This document shows, piece by piece, positions 11,379 through 20,876 of a DNA stretch of 64,000 nt. A model generated the notes under the pieces. It was not told the DNA's origin. It ran no database searches and saw only the letters and a program-made list of their open reading frames with translations. The stretch's first letter is position 1; each line of letters starts with the position of its first letter. Origin of the DNA: Leishmania mexicana MHOM/GT/2001/U1103 (Eukaryota; Euglenozoa; Kinetoplastea; Trypanosomatida; Trypanosomatidae); the NCBI RefSeq assembly GCF_000234665.1, contig NC_018312.1, positions 194,516-258,515 of the forward strand, written 5' to 3'. The position numbers and the translations under genes were made by a program.

Positions 11379-13493
11379 ATGTCGAGCAAGGAGGAGCTGG
11401 CTGCCTTGATGGCATCCGACGGTGACTTCGAGAAGAAGATATCGTTGCTCAAGAAGGCGGTTGTCACGGTCACGAAGCAGAAGAAAGAGGTCGAGGCCCG
11501 TCACGCTCAGCTGCAGGGGGAGCTGAGCACCGCGACCCAGCAGCTGGCAGAGGCGCAGCGGGCGAACGCCGCCCTACAGCGAAAAGTGAAGTCTCTTGAA
11601 GCGCAGCTAGAGCAAGAGCGCAGCAGTGGGTCAGCGTTTGGCCAGAACATGTTGAAGGGCTTGTCCTCAATCATGGGCAGCAGTGACAGCACCAACCGTG
11701 GTGGCGCTCGCGGTGCAGCTAATGACCAGCTGTCTTTGTCCCCGGCGGATGTAGAGCGACTCATCAGCGAGAATGAGCAGTTGCACCGCCAGATATACAC
11801 CTTCAAGACGAAACTCGAAGACGCGCAACACTCCAGCGCGAGGGATGCGGAGAAGCTGAGGAGCGAGGCTGCACGTCTGCAGCGCGAGACGCATGAGCTG
11901 CGCTGCTCCCTTGAGGCAACCACCGCCAACGGTGACCGTCTTCGCGCCGACTACCTCACCGAGCGGGCTTTGGGCGACTTCTGCCGACACTTCTTCGTGG
12001 CCACGCTGCTCCGACCGCAGCAGGAGCGGGAATCGCTCCTGGCAGGTACTAAAGTAGAGGTGCGGTGGCCTGCCAAAGGGCCGTCGTCGAATTCGGCGGC
12101 CGCCCCCTTTTCGGACTCTCTACCGACAGTGGTGCGCGAGCGTGCTGCCCTCACCCTGCGGAGTGCCGCCGGTACCGTCAAGACGCTTCTGCGCGGCGTC
12201 TCGGTGCTTGCAGTGGTGCTGCAGGAACAGCTGCCTTCGCGGGAGCGAGCAACTGTGGGGGACTTGGAGTGCCTGCGTGACCGGCTCTCCGTATTTCTGG
12301 AGGCGCACACGGCCAAGAAAGACCGTCTCATGTATCTCCTTGGGCAGCTGGACAGCCAGCTGTCGGCGCTGCAGCACGCTGATGAGGAAGGTTGCTCCGC
12401 CCCTGTCTCGTCTGATGCCTTTGTTGAGGCTCAGAGCAATATTGTGCAGCTCGTTTTGGAGTGGGTCGGTCTTCTCCGGGGACAGCTTCCGCTCCTCGTA
12501 GAGAGCTGTGTTTCAATGCTGCCGCATGGTCACTCCTACACTATGCACACCGCACACGTCAGCGCCGGCTCCGGCGACGGTGCTGCTGCGCCACAAAAGA
12601 CGACAGCAGAGCGCGGCGAATTTGTCGAGGAGGTCACAAGGCACGGCTATGCCACCCTGGCGTCCATTGAAGGGGCGCTTACGGCGATGCGCATGCTCGT
12701 CCAGCGCTCACCCACCGCGTACTACCGCTGCTACAATGACGGCGACCTACGAGGTGCAACACCGGAACCGACCACTTCCAAGGAAACGCTCAGCTTCACC
12801 TCCTCGTTGGGAGCTACGCAGCCGCCCATTGATCTTTTCTCGCTGCTCGCGCTGCAGCAGTTCTGGTGGGAGGGCTGCACCTCGGTACGTTCTCTGCGCG
12901 CGTCGATTCGGGCGCTCAACAGCGGCTTAGGTGACGTGGCGGAGGCCTGCAACAAGAGCGAGATCCGCGACGCTCTGAACTACCTTTGCAAGTGCCTCGA
13001 GGCTATAGCGGCGGCTTCAGAGGAGATGAACGGCTCATCTCGATTGGCGCCAGCCGATGCGGATGCAGCCATCGCCGCGCTGGCGCCTGAGGCGTTTGCT
13101 TCTCGTTTGCCTGCCCATGCACCATCGAGTGAAGCGTTGCCGTGGACTTTTCGTCCCAGAATTTCTATCGCCACGTCTTCACCACCAGCAGCGGAAAGCG
13201 TGCGTGGCACCGCCTGCGCTGACACATACGAAGAGCTTCTTGTGGCACTATCGGCTGCCGATCGCGCAGCAGCTAGCTATTACACGCAAATGAACGACCT
13301 GTACGTGGAGATGGCCGAGAAAGAGGATGCTGTGCAGACAGCGCTGGAGGCGGTCGCGCATCTGCAGCAACTCATCATAGCAGAACGCGCGGAGGCGAAG
13401 CACACGCGCCAAGCCCTACAGAGCCAAATCAGTCTACTGTCAACGCAACTGGTCGAAATGGCTGGTGCACCGGCCGCACAATCACTGCAGTAG
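11379..13493 (+). CDS. Coiled-coil protein of unknown function
   Basis: This 704-residue protein has an N-terminal coiled coil (about 10-90) rich in Lys, Glu, Gln and Leu heptads, a Ser/Gly-rich break (about 95-125), a second coiled coil (about 125-190), and a long, less charged, mainly helical central part (190-600) with alternating Leu-rich and Ala-rich stretches. A short C-terminal coiled coil (about 620-700) ends in Ala-rich sequence. There are no membrane segments, signal peptide or catalytic motif. The layout recalls cytoskeletal or vesicle-tethering proteins, and loosely PPP1R21-type (KLRAQ) proteins, but I cannot show homology. The frame opens upstream at a GTG (11334); the first ATG, at 11379, is preferred. 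Confidence 0.8.
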   Translation: MSSKEELAALMASDGDFEKKISLLKKAVVTVTKQKKEVEARHAQLQGELSTATQQLAEAQRANAALQRKVKSLEAQLEQERSSGSAFGQNMLKGLSSIMGSSDSTNRGGARGAANDQLSLSPADVERLISENEQLHRQIYTFKTKLEDAQHSSARDAEKLRSEAARLQRETHELRCSLEATTANGDRLRADYLTERALGDFCRHFFVATLLRPQQERESLLAGTKVEVRWPAKGPSSNSAAAPFSDSLPTVVRERAALTLRSAAGTVKTLLRGVSVLAVVLQEQLPSRERATVGDLECLRDRLSVFLEAHTAKKDRLMYLLGQLDSQLSALQHADEEGCSAPVSSDAFVEAQSNIVQLVLEWVGLLRGQLPLLVESCVSMLPHGHSYTMHTAHVSAGSGDGAAAPQKTTAERGEFVEEVTRHGYATLASIEGALTAMRMLVQRSPTAYYRCYNDGDLRGATPEPTTSKETLSFTSSLGATQPPIDLFSLLALQQFWWEGCTSVRSLRASIRALNSGLGDVAEACNKSEIRDALNYLCKCLEAIAAASEEMNGSSRLAPADADAAIAALAPEAFASRLPAHAPSSEALPWTFRPRISIATSSPPAAESVRGTACADTYEELLVALSAADRAAASYYTQMNDLYVEMAEKEDAVQTALEAVAHLQQLIIAERAEAKHTRQALQSQISLLSTQLVEMAGAPAAQSLQ

Positions 13494-14162
13494 TGGGACG
13501 GCTCTCGGGCACTCGTCATCCCATAAACAGCTACTCAGCCATCTCGTTCGTTTTTTTGTTGCCTCGCTGACGCGAGGAGGCGGCGCTCACTTCTGCGCCT
13601 TGTCCTTTGCCTTCTCGCTTTTCGTCGTTTGATTGCGTCCCCAACAGTAAAACAACAGGCATACCCACAGCGAGGGATTAGAGAAACGCACGGCACCGTC
13701 TCACACTCTCCTGCACCCCCACCCGTTTCCTGTCCTCTTAGCCTCAGTGCACCGCTCTCTCTCCCTCTCGGCTTGCCTTCCGACGTGAAACGAATGAGTG
13801 AGGAAGCCTCCCTCCCCCCTTTCCCGTGGGCTCTGCAAGTCCCCACCTCCCGGGCCCGCTCGCCCTCTACCGTCCCCGTCTCCCGTCTTTCCCCGTCTTC
13901 TCTTCCACTCCTCCTTTTGTATATCCTCTCCCCTTCGTGTGCGTGTGTGTGCATCTATGTCTCTCTCTGTTCCAACGTGTGCCTTGCTCCTCCCTTCCCT
14001 CCCTCCCTCTGTCAAGGACCATTGGCGGACTGCCTCCATACCCAACCCCCACCACCCCTCCTCGCACCTCACGCTCATACCCACGCAAGGACATCTTTCA
14101 TATCTCCTGGCTCCACTCCATAGCCGCTTACTATTGTATCGTATGCCCATCTTATTGCACGC
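13494..14162. other. Intergenic pyrimidine-rich spacer
   Basis: CT-rich and CCCTCCC-rich sequence without a recognisable gene. It is the likely 3' UTR of the coiled-coil gene up to the retroelement. Confidence 0.55.
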
Positions 14163-15696
14163 CTGATGACGGGGGACACCTCGGCGTGGTATCAGGGTCC
14201 AGGACCTAACTCTGTGCGGAAACCAAAAGCCTGCAGTCTGACTCCAGGTATTCGTTGCCGACTCTTGGCGGCAGCGAACAGGTCTGGGCTGGCGCTGTGC
14301 CGAAGAGACTTGTGGTCGTGATCACGCTTGCACCAGGCCAGTGAGAATTCTGTCGCTGATTCGAAAAGTCCATACGCGCGCTAATCGTCCGCCGCGTGCG
14401 CCCGTCACTCCCGCTTGCCGGTGACTAGTGAAGCACAGGGAAATAACGTATACGCGTGCCAAGTAGACATGGGTAAATGAGTCCACTCCAACGATATTGA
14501 TCAAGGACCCCGCTGCCAGTCTTCGACGCCAAGCCGACATCCGCCGAAGGCGCGATATGCGCTGCGACGCACTATGGCACAATTCACTTGGCGGCCGCTG
14601 TCCCACCCCAGAGGAACACGGGTGCTGCGCTTACGCGACGATAGGGGACGATGCTCGCCCGGCTGCGCACGGGCACCTAACTGTGCTTTGGATTGGTGCA
14701 GCGACGGGTGGGTGGCGGCGACAGCATGGAGCGCTGAGGGCGTGCCGCCTAGTACTGCGCTAGCGTTGTGGTGGTCCCACACCTGCCAGAGCCTCCGCCC
14801 CCGCCTGTGCAAGGCGCGCGGCCTCAGGAGAGGGTGGAGTGCCCACTGCTGCCCCACACTCACGGCAGTGCCTCACCTGTCGCGGCGCATGCGGGCAGGC
14901 CAGCCAGTCACGCCCCTCCTCTCCTCCCTGTGGCATCGACGGAGCTGGAGTGTGAGTGCCGCGAACCCCCTTCCGCGGACGGTAACGTCGTGCTGAAGCA
15001 AATCCCAAGGTCGGCATGTGCGAGCGCGGTGCGCACGCGCTGCGAACCAAAGCCGGCATGGTGTGTCACATCCAGTCACGGCATGCAGAGGTCAGACGAG
15101 GAGGAGTGACGGGCGAAAGCGGCGCGAGGGTGTCGATACCGATCAGCGCCGAGACGCACGCGTGCGAAAGCAGGCGGCACCTCCTCCACCCGACCGGGCG
15201 GGCTGAGGAGGCACGGATGCCGGAAGCAGGACGAGAACACCCCTGAATGGCGCCGTCGAGCCCTCCAGGCGCCCATGTGGAGAGTGGCCACGTCGCGCTA
15301 TGCTGTGCCGGGTTTCGGAGGAGGATGGCCTGAGGCTGGCCCGCCCCCTCCTCGAACTCCCCCGGCATGCGCCTGGACCACGCCCTACTACCCGCGCGAC
15401 GGACGCCACCGCTCGCGCCCTCGAGCAGGAGCCCGGACGCGGACCGCATGGATCAAGGCATGCAGCCCACGCGAGTCTCCGTGTGGTGTCGATGGCGCCG
15501 CACGTGTGCGAAGGGGGGACGAGGAAGGACGAGAAGAGCCCGCAAGGCGCATCGGCCCGATCCGTCGGCAGGGCGGTTCGCCCTGGCTGGCCAGGGTTTC
15601 GCTGTAGCACAGCAGACGTAGGTGAGCTGCAGTCTTATGCGTATATTCACCGGCGTGCTCGGTGTAGAGTGATGCGTGGGAGGCGAAGATCTCTCT
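14163..15696 (+). mobile_element. DIRE: degenerate ingi/L1Tc-related non-LTR retrotransposon remnant
   Basis: The left edge (TGATGACGGG followed by a degraded CTCTGTGCGGAAACC) resembles the SIDER head. Around 14649-14690 a broken frame reads MLARLRTGT, like the RNase H end of ingi-type polymerases. Further on, in several frames and interrupted by stops, are C2H2 zinc-finger remnants of the kind at the C terminus of these elements: one at about 14838-14895 (CPLLPHTHGSAS) and one at about 15016-15085 (CERGAHALRTKAG, then HIQSRHAE). The unit is GC-rich and non-pyrimidine, unlike its flanks. No intact ORF survives, so it is dead as an element. It lies between the coiled-coil and aminopeptidase genes. 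Confidence 0.65.
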
Positions 15697-16052
15697 TATC
15701 ATGCCTCTCTCTACAGCAGTGTGCACTTTCCTTCGTGGACGCTCTGCTCTGCATCATGTTGTGCCGTCTGCATCTTCGTGTGCTTCCTGCTGCCTTTGGT
15801 ACTTTTTCTTTCGCTGCTTCTACTTCCATCCTCTGCACTCGCGCATGTGTGCGACTTACATAAAATACGTGCACGTATGACCGTTACTGTTCAGAATACA
15901 TTGCACATCTCCCGTCAGCAACCCACTTACGCCTTTCGTGCTACGGCGGGAGAGGGAAGCACGTCTGTCTTTTCGCTGGTTTCGTGTCTTACATTTGTGT
16001 GTGTGTGTGCGTGTTTTGGTGCCGGCCGCTCCGCTGTCGTCGTGTGTGTCTG
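15697..16052. other. Spacer between the DIRE and the aminopeptidase acceptor
   Basis: CT- and GT-rich sequence with no open frame of interest, leading into the acceptor tract of the aminopeptidase gene. Confidence 0.5.
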
Positions 16053-16105
16053 CTGCCTTTCCTATTTTCTATTCGCATTTCTCACCTCGTTCACCGCACC
16101 CCCAG
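16053..16105 (+). promoter_or_regulatory. Polypyrimidine tract and predicted trans-splice acceptor
   Basis: A pyrimidine-rich tract ends in CCCAG (AG at 16104-16105), 34 nt before the aminopeptidase ATG. Confidence 0.5.
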
Positions 16106-16139
16106 TATCTCCCCCGATTCCCCTTCTCCGCTGGCAACC

Positions 16140-18746
16140 ATGCCAATGACAACGAGCGTCAAATTGGAGAACCCTTATGTGCCCTCTGGGTATGACCTAC
16201 GCGTCACGGTGGACCTCTCCACGTGGAGCTACACAGCTGTGGAGACGGTGCACCTGCAGCGCTGTCCTGCCTTCCCAGACGGCGACACGATCCAGCTGCA
16301 TGCAGCCCCGTCGATCGAGGTGACCTCAGTGAAGGGAGCCACCCTGGAACGGCGCGACGATACGGCGGACACGCTTGTGCTGAAGCTGGACGCGGAGACA
16401 ATGGCGTTGGCGGTCCCTACGCTGTACTTTGAGTTCACGCATGTAATCCAAAAGGAGTTGCGCGGCTTCTACCAGGTGAGCTTCAAGCATGGCGGAAAGC
16501 AGCACCGCATGGCCTCCACGCACTTCGAGCCCGTGTCAGCGCGGCTTTTCTACATCTGCCATGACGAGCCGGCGCAGCGCGCGGATTTCACCCTGACCGT
16601 GACACTGCCAAAGTCGGAGGAGCACTACGTCGTTCTTTCCAACAGTCCTCTGGGGTCGAAGATGGTGAAGGGGGACACGGTGGTGCACACCTTCCAAACG
16701 GTGCCCAGGTGCCCGCCATACCTGACAGCCTGCGTCGTCGGTGAGCTGGAGCACATCAGCACCGTAGTCAACGGCATCCCGGTCAGCGTGTATGCGACGC
16801 TGGGCAAGGCGGGACGGGCGCAGTTTGCCCTTACCACCACCGTGTTCGCTCTCGAGTTCTTCGAGAAGTTTTTCCAGTGCAAGTACCCGCTACCAAAGCT
16901 GGACGTCGTTGCCATTCCCGACTTCCCGATTGGTGGGATGGAGAACTGGGGCTGCATAACGTGCGCTGAGGCGATACTGGTGGACCCGCAGCAGTCGAGC
17001 GCGGAGGCGAAGCGCGGCGCGTCGAACCTGATATGCCACGAAGTCTCGCACAACTGGTTTGGTAACCTTGTTGCCATCAACTGGTGGGAGGGCCTGTGGC
17101 TCAAGGAGGGCTTTGCGTCGTGGTGCGGCTACTACGCGACGCACGCATACGCGCCGCAGTGGAATGCTCTGGACGCTGCAGCGCTGAAGGTGGTCTCGGC
17201 GCTGAACGACGACATATACGAGCACAGTCACCCCGTTGAGGTGCCCATCCACGACCCTGGAGATATTACCCAGATCTTCGACAGTATCAGCTACAGCAAG
17301 GGCATGGGCCTGGTTTTCATGTTGCAGGCGTTCCTTGGCGATAAGTGGGGATCTGCCGTGGCACACTACATCAAAAAGCACCAATTCAGGGACACCAAGA
17401 CGGTGCAACTCTGGGAGGCGCTGGAGGAGTCGTCGCAGCTGCCCATTACCGAGGCTCTCACCAGCTTCACTACGCAGATGGGCTACCCAATGATCCACGT
17501 CTCCAGACAGGACGGGAACACCATCGTGGTGACGCAAGAGCCGTGCCGCTTCGTCACGGCGTCGGAGAAGGGTATGCGGACCTGGTGCGTGCCTCTTGTC
17601 GTAGAGGGCATGGACGCTAGCGTTGGGCGTGCGACACCGATGCTGCGCGGCGACACGCCCATGGAGGTGACCCTGCCGGCCGGCATTGCGAAGGGGGCCT
17701 TTGCCAACGTCAACCCGCGCCGTACCGGCTTCTACCGCTGCCGGTACGACAATCCCACCTTCGATGCATGGCTCGCCAACTACAGGCAGCTTTCCCCCGC
17801 CGATCGCCGCTCCCTCTTTTCCGACACGCTGGCCGCGATTCGGATGGGTTACGATGACATTCCGCGGCTGGCGAGGATCGCTACGGTCGTTTCGGCGTTC
17901 GAGACGGATATCTATGTGCTGCGAGAGTACCTGCAGACCATGGGTACCTTCCTCCACTCTTTCGACGATGCTTGTCTGACAAAGAGCCTGACCAAGGAGC
18001 TGCATGGTTTCCTCATCCCGGTCGCCGAGTCCCTCATAGGAGTCATCCCGCAGGACGACAGCGCGTCGCTGCGCCGCAACTTTTACCTCGACGCCAGTAT
18101 CTCCACGCTGTTGAGCAGCGGGGAGCCGGCGGAGGTCTCTGCCCACCCGCTGATCCAGTGGGCGCTGCAGCAAGCACAGGGCTTCCTCTCAGGGGCGGAT
18201 TTCAACGCTGGCACGCTCAGCGCCTGCCTGCGTGCCTGGCTTCGCAGGGCCGACCCCACCGACCTTCCAGCGCGCAACGCGCAACTGTACGCGAAACTGC
18301 AGGAGGTGGACGGCAACGAGGAGCTGTGCCGTTCGCTGGTCCTGGCCATGACGAGCAGCCCCTCAGTTGACTTTGCGCTGGACATCATGAAAAAATGCAT
18401 CGAGAACGACGGCGTCCGCAGCCAGTACGGCGAGCATGTCTTCTGGAGCCTCGCGTCGAATCCAGCGATCTCGGGCGAGGAGGTGTGGCAGGCATTTCAG
18501 CAGAACTTCGACGCCGTGAACGTGCAGTGGGGTGGCGGCCAGTTCCGCATCCAGGCTATTGTGAGCTTTCTGGGTGAGGCGCTCTTTGGCGATGCTGCGG
18601 CGGACGAGTTCGAGGCCTTCTTCGAGACGCATCCACTTCCTAATGCCCGCCTCGCCATCGGCCGCGCCGCTGAGGAGCTGCGCATTCGCTCGTGGTTGAA
18701 CAAAACATGGAAGGCTTCCCTACCTCACGTATTCTGCCGTCACTAA
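16140..18746 (+). CDS. M1-family zinc aminopeptidase (puromycin-sensitive type)
   Basis: This 868-residue protein is a full-length M1 metallopeptidase that removes N-terminal residues from peptides. The exopeptidase motif is GGMEN at 265-269 (the usual GAMEN with Gly for Ala). The zinc site is H300-E301-VS-H304 with the third ligand E323 in WLKEG. A YSKG segment (about 384-387) holds the likely catalytic Tyr. The N-terminal beta domain begins with LENPYVPSGYDL and the C terminus is the family's long helical domain. There is no signal peptide or membrane segment, which suggests a cytosolic enzyme. The open frame runs upstream to 15984, but that part is pyrimidine-rich UTR; the ATG at 16140 follows the CCCAG acceptor and starts the conserved domain. 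Confidence 0.92.
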   Translation: MPMTTSVKLENPYVPSGYDLRVTVDLSTWSYTAVETVHLQRCPAFPDGDTIQLHAAPSIEVTSVKGATLERRDDTADTLVLKLDAETMALAVPTLYFEFTHVIQKELRGFYQVSFKHGGKQHRMASTHFEPVSARLFYICHDEPAQRADFTLTVTLPKSEEHYVVLSNSPLGSKMVKGDTVVHTFQTVPRCPPYLTACVVGELEHISTVVNGIPVSVYATLGKAGRAQFALTTTVFALEFFEKFFQCKYPLPKLDVVAIPDFPIGGMENWGCITCAEAILVDPQQSSAEAKRGASNLICHEVSHNWFGNLVAINWWEGLWLKEGFASWCGYYATHAYAPQWNALDAAALKVVSALNDDIYEHSHPVEVPIHDPGDITQIFDSISYSKGMGLVFMLQAFLGDKWGSAVAHYIKKHQFRDTKTVQLWEALEESSQLPITEALTSFTTQMGYPMIHVSRQDGNTIVVTQEPCRFVTASEKGMRTWCVPLVVEGMDASVGRATPMLRGDTPMEVTLPAGIAKGAFANVNPRRTGFYRCRYDNPTFDAWLANYRQLSPADRRSLFSDTLAAIRMGYDDIPRLARIATVVSAFETDIYVLREYLQTMGTFLHSFDDACLTKSLTKELHGFLIPVAESLIGVIPQDDSASLRRNFYLDASISTLLSSGEPAEVSAHPLIQWALQQAQGFLSGADFNAGTLSACLRAWLRRADPTDLPARNAQLYAKLQEVDGNEELCRSLVLAMTSSPSVDFALDIMKKCIENDGVRSQYGEHVFWSLASNPAISGEEVWQAFQQNFDAVNVQWGGGQFRIQAIVSFLGEALFGDAAADEFEAFFETHPLPNARLAIGRAAEELRIRSWLNKTWKASLPHVFCRH

Positions 18747-19195
18747 CTGACATGCGCTCACGAGGCCCAGGGAGGGTAGAGGCGAGGGTGTGATCAGACA
18801 GAGCGAGAGAATGATGAGGGAGAGGAGGGAGTAAAGGACGGGGGGGGGCGGAAGGGTTGTGCGTTGGAGGAGTAGTGAGCGGGCGTACGTGCGTACCAGC
18901 GTGTTTGAGCTGCCTCCTAGCAGATGAGTGTGTCCTCAGCTGATTTCTCCTACATGCGTGAACACGTTCGCTCACATGCCAGAGTAGTCATGTAGCCAGA
19001 CTGTGAAACAGAATTCTCCACGTCGCCCTCGCTTTGTGTGCTCGCCCTCTCGCGTGCACCTCTCCGCCGCGCTTGCATGTGTTCTTCCTCCATATTTCTT
19101 CGCACCATTTTAGCGCCTCACACGGCACTCTAATGGTCGAAGCATTTCACGTTTTATTTTTGTTTCCGTGCTTGCCTTTGTTCAACCCCGATCGC
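18747..19195. other. Intergenic region
   Basis: Aminopeptidase 3' UTR and spacer with a G-run near 18840 and no gene. Confidence 0.55.
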
Positions 19196-19730
19196 GGGGG
19201 GACCCCTCTCAGTGTGTGGTACCTCAGTGCCCGGTACATTCAACTCTGTGTGGGGAAGTCATGAAGCCCTTCCCTCTCCTCCTATCCATATCAACGCCGA
19301 GCCACTTCAGCTAGTGGCAGGGCCGTGGGCCTGCGACGTGAGGGGGAGGTTAGGGCGATTTATCGATGACGTCGGCGATGAGGTCCTGGTTGGCGTGACG
19401 TCAGAGCGACCTGTCACAGAGAATACTCTTGTGCCATCCAGGTGATGCGCGGAGTGTCCGCGTGACTCGAACGTATCCCACACGGCCCTCGCACTGCCCC
19501 CTGGTGTGTGGCGCCTGAGTGCCACCGCGAGGGATGCGCCAGATGGGAACCTGCCTATCTGGTGCAGGGGCCGTGCTCCGATGACTGAGTCGGCGCATTG
19601 CTGTAAGCCGTGTGTGCCCACGGCTGCGCGGCACCACGCGGATGGGGGCCTGTGGCAGGCCAGGGGTGGTGGGTGGTGTGGCGTGCAACTCATGGTGTAT
19701 GGCAGAAAGGGTGGACACGTTTGCGGAACG
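19196..19730 (+). mobile_element. SIDER-like retroposon with an internal 51-bp deletion
   Basis: The head (CCCCTCTCAGTGTGTGG and CTCTGTGTGGGGAAG) and tail (TGTATGGCAGAAAGG, GGACACGTTT) match the other copies. Positions 19431-19676 are almost identical to 60276-60572, except that 51 bp present there are missing here between two CTGGTG repeats. A hairpin CGCGGA-GTG-TCCGCG lies at 19448-19462. Confidence 0.75.
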
Positions 19731-20779
19731 GGCCTGCTATTGCATGCGCGCACGTTTGTATCTCTCGCTGCCGCTCACGTGGATGGCCAGAGTTCGTCCT
19801 TGACTATTTATTTCGTTGTTGGTTTTTTGTTTTCGTTATGCCTTTCACCGCGTGTCAGCGTCTATCCCTTTATACATTTGTGACAACGGCTACACACGTG
19901 ACATGTCGTAGGCGTCCGCGCATTTATTGCGCTTTTTCAGCTGATGCGTGCTCTTGCTCGCTCTCTCCTCTGTCCTTTTTTTTGTTTGGCATCAATCTTC
20001 TTGTTTTGTGGTTGTTTAACCATATTGTGGCTGATACGGCATCACTACCGTGCTGGAGAGGCCTGCCTCTTCGCGCATTCGTGCTGTTATCTGAGTTGTC
20101 ACTACCGCCTCTACACTTTTTCTTTTCCGAAAGCGCGAGAGCTGCTGGAGGGCGCAGCGAAGACGCACGTTCTTTAACGTGCAACCAAACCCCAAGAAAC
20201 GAAAGGAAATACCCCCTGTAGGTCTTGAATCCCAGAGTCGCAAGAAAACAAGGAGGGGAGAGCCAGCGAGAGCTGAGGAAGGGACTTGCCGGCGCGCTGA
20301 AGCAGGCCAGCCTTCTTCGTACTGCGAGGCGGCTCATTCAGCTGTGTTGGCGCGATTAGGACAGAGGCCGGCTCCCTACCGCCATTCCTTGCCGCTTGTT
20401 CGCTCTTCCCCCTTCATTGCATCCCGCCTTAGCCTCTGCTCCCTCCTTCCCTCCCCTCCCCTCCGTGTCGTTGAAAAGAGCGACCCTCCCCCCTCCCCGG
20501 TTGCTGTGTATCGCAGTGGCGAGAGCTCACGTGAGGCCGGCACGGAAGGAAAAGGGAACGATGGGGAGGAAAATAATCAGCGAGGACACGACAGACGACT
20601 CCAGTGTGCGCATGCCCGTCTGTCTTCGATTCATGTGACTCTTCGAACCGCGTCATTTTCTCTTTTCCAACCGACGGTGACTCCACCTGCCCTCTCTCGC
20701 TCCCTTTCCTTCTCTTGCGTGCACACGGGCAACCATGTTCGTGTGCCCTTTGTGACTGTAGGTGCACTGCACCGGCGCG
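19731..20779. other. Intergenic region upstream of the GPDH-like gene
   Basis: T-rich then CT-rich spacer. An open frame at 20179-20880 starts with a Lys/Arg-rich peptide but becomes low-complexity and runs through the acceptor region, so I do not call it a gene. Confidence 0.5.
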
Positions 20780-20815
20780 TGCTTGTTTGCCCGCCTGCCC
20801 CCCCTCCCCCCGCAG
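20780..20815 (+). promoter_or_regulatory. Polypyrimidine tract and predicted trans-splice acceptor
   Basis: A very C-rich tract ends in CGCAG (AG at 20814-20815), 61 nt before the ATG at 20877. Confidence 0.55.
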
Positions 20816-20876
20816 CGGCCACGCTTGTTTCATCCCGCCGTCTTTACGTTTTTGCTCAAAGAGACGGCCAGTCGAC

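Noticed and set aside
16890..18173. 427-residue open frame on the minus strand inside the aminopeptidase gene
   Set aside because: It is the antisense of a well-supported coding sequence with high third-position GC, which keeps the complement open. It has no motif of its own.
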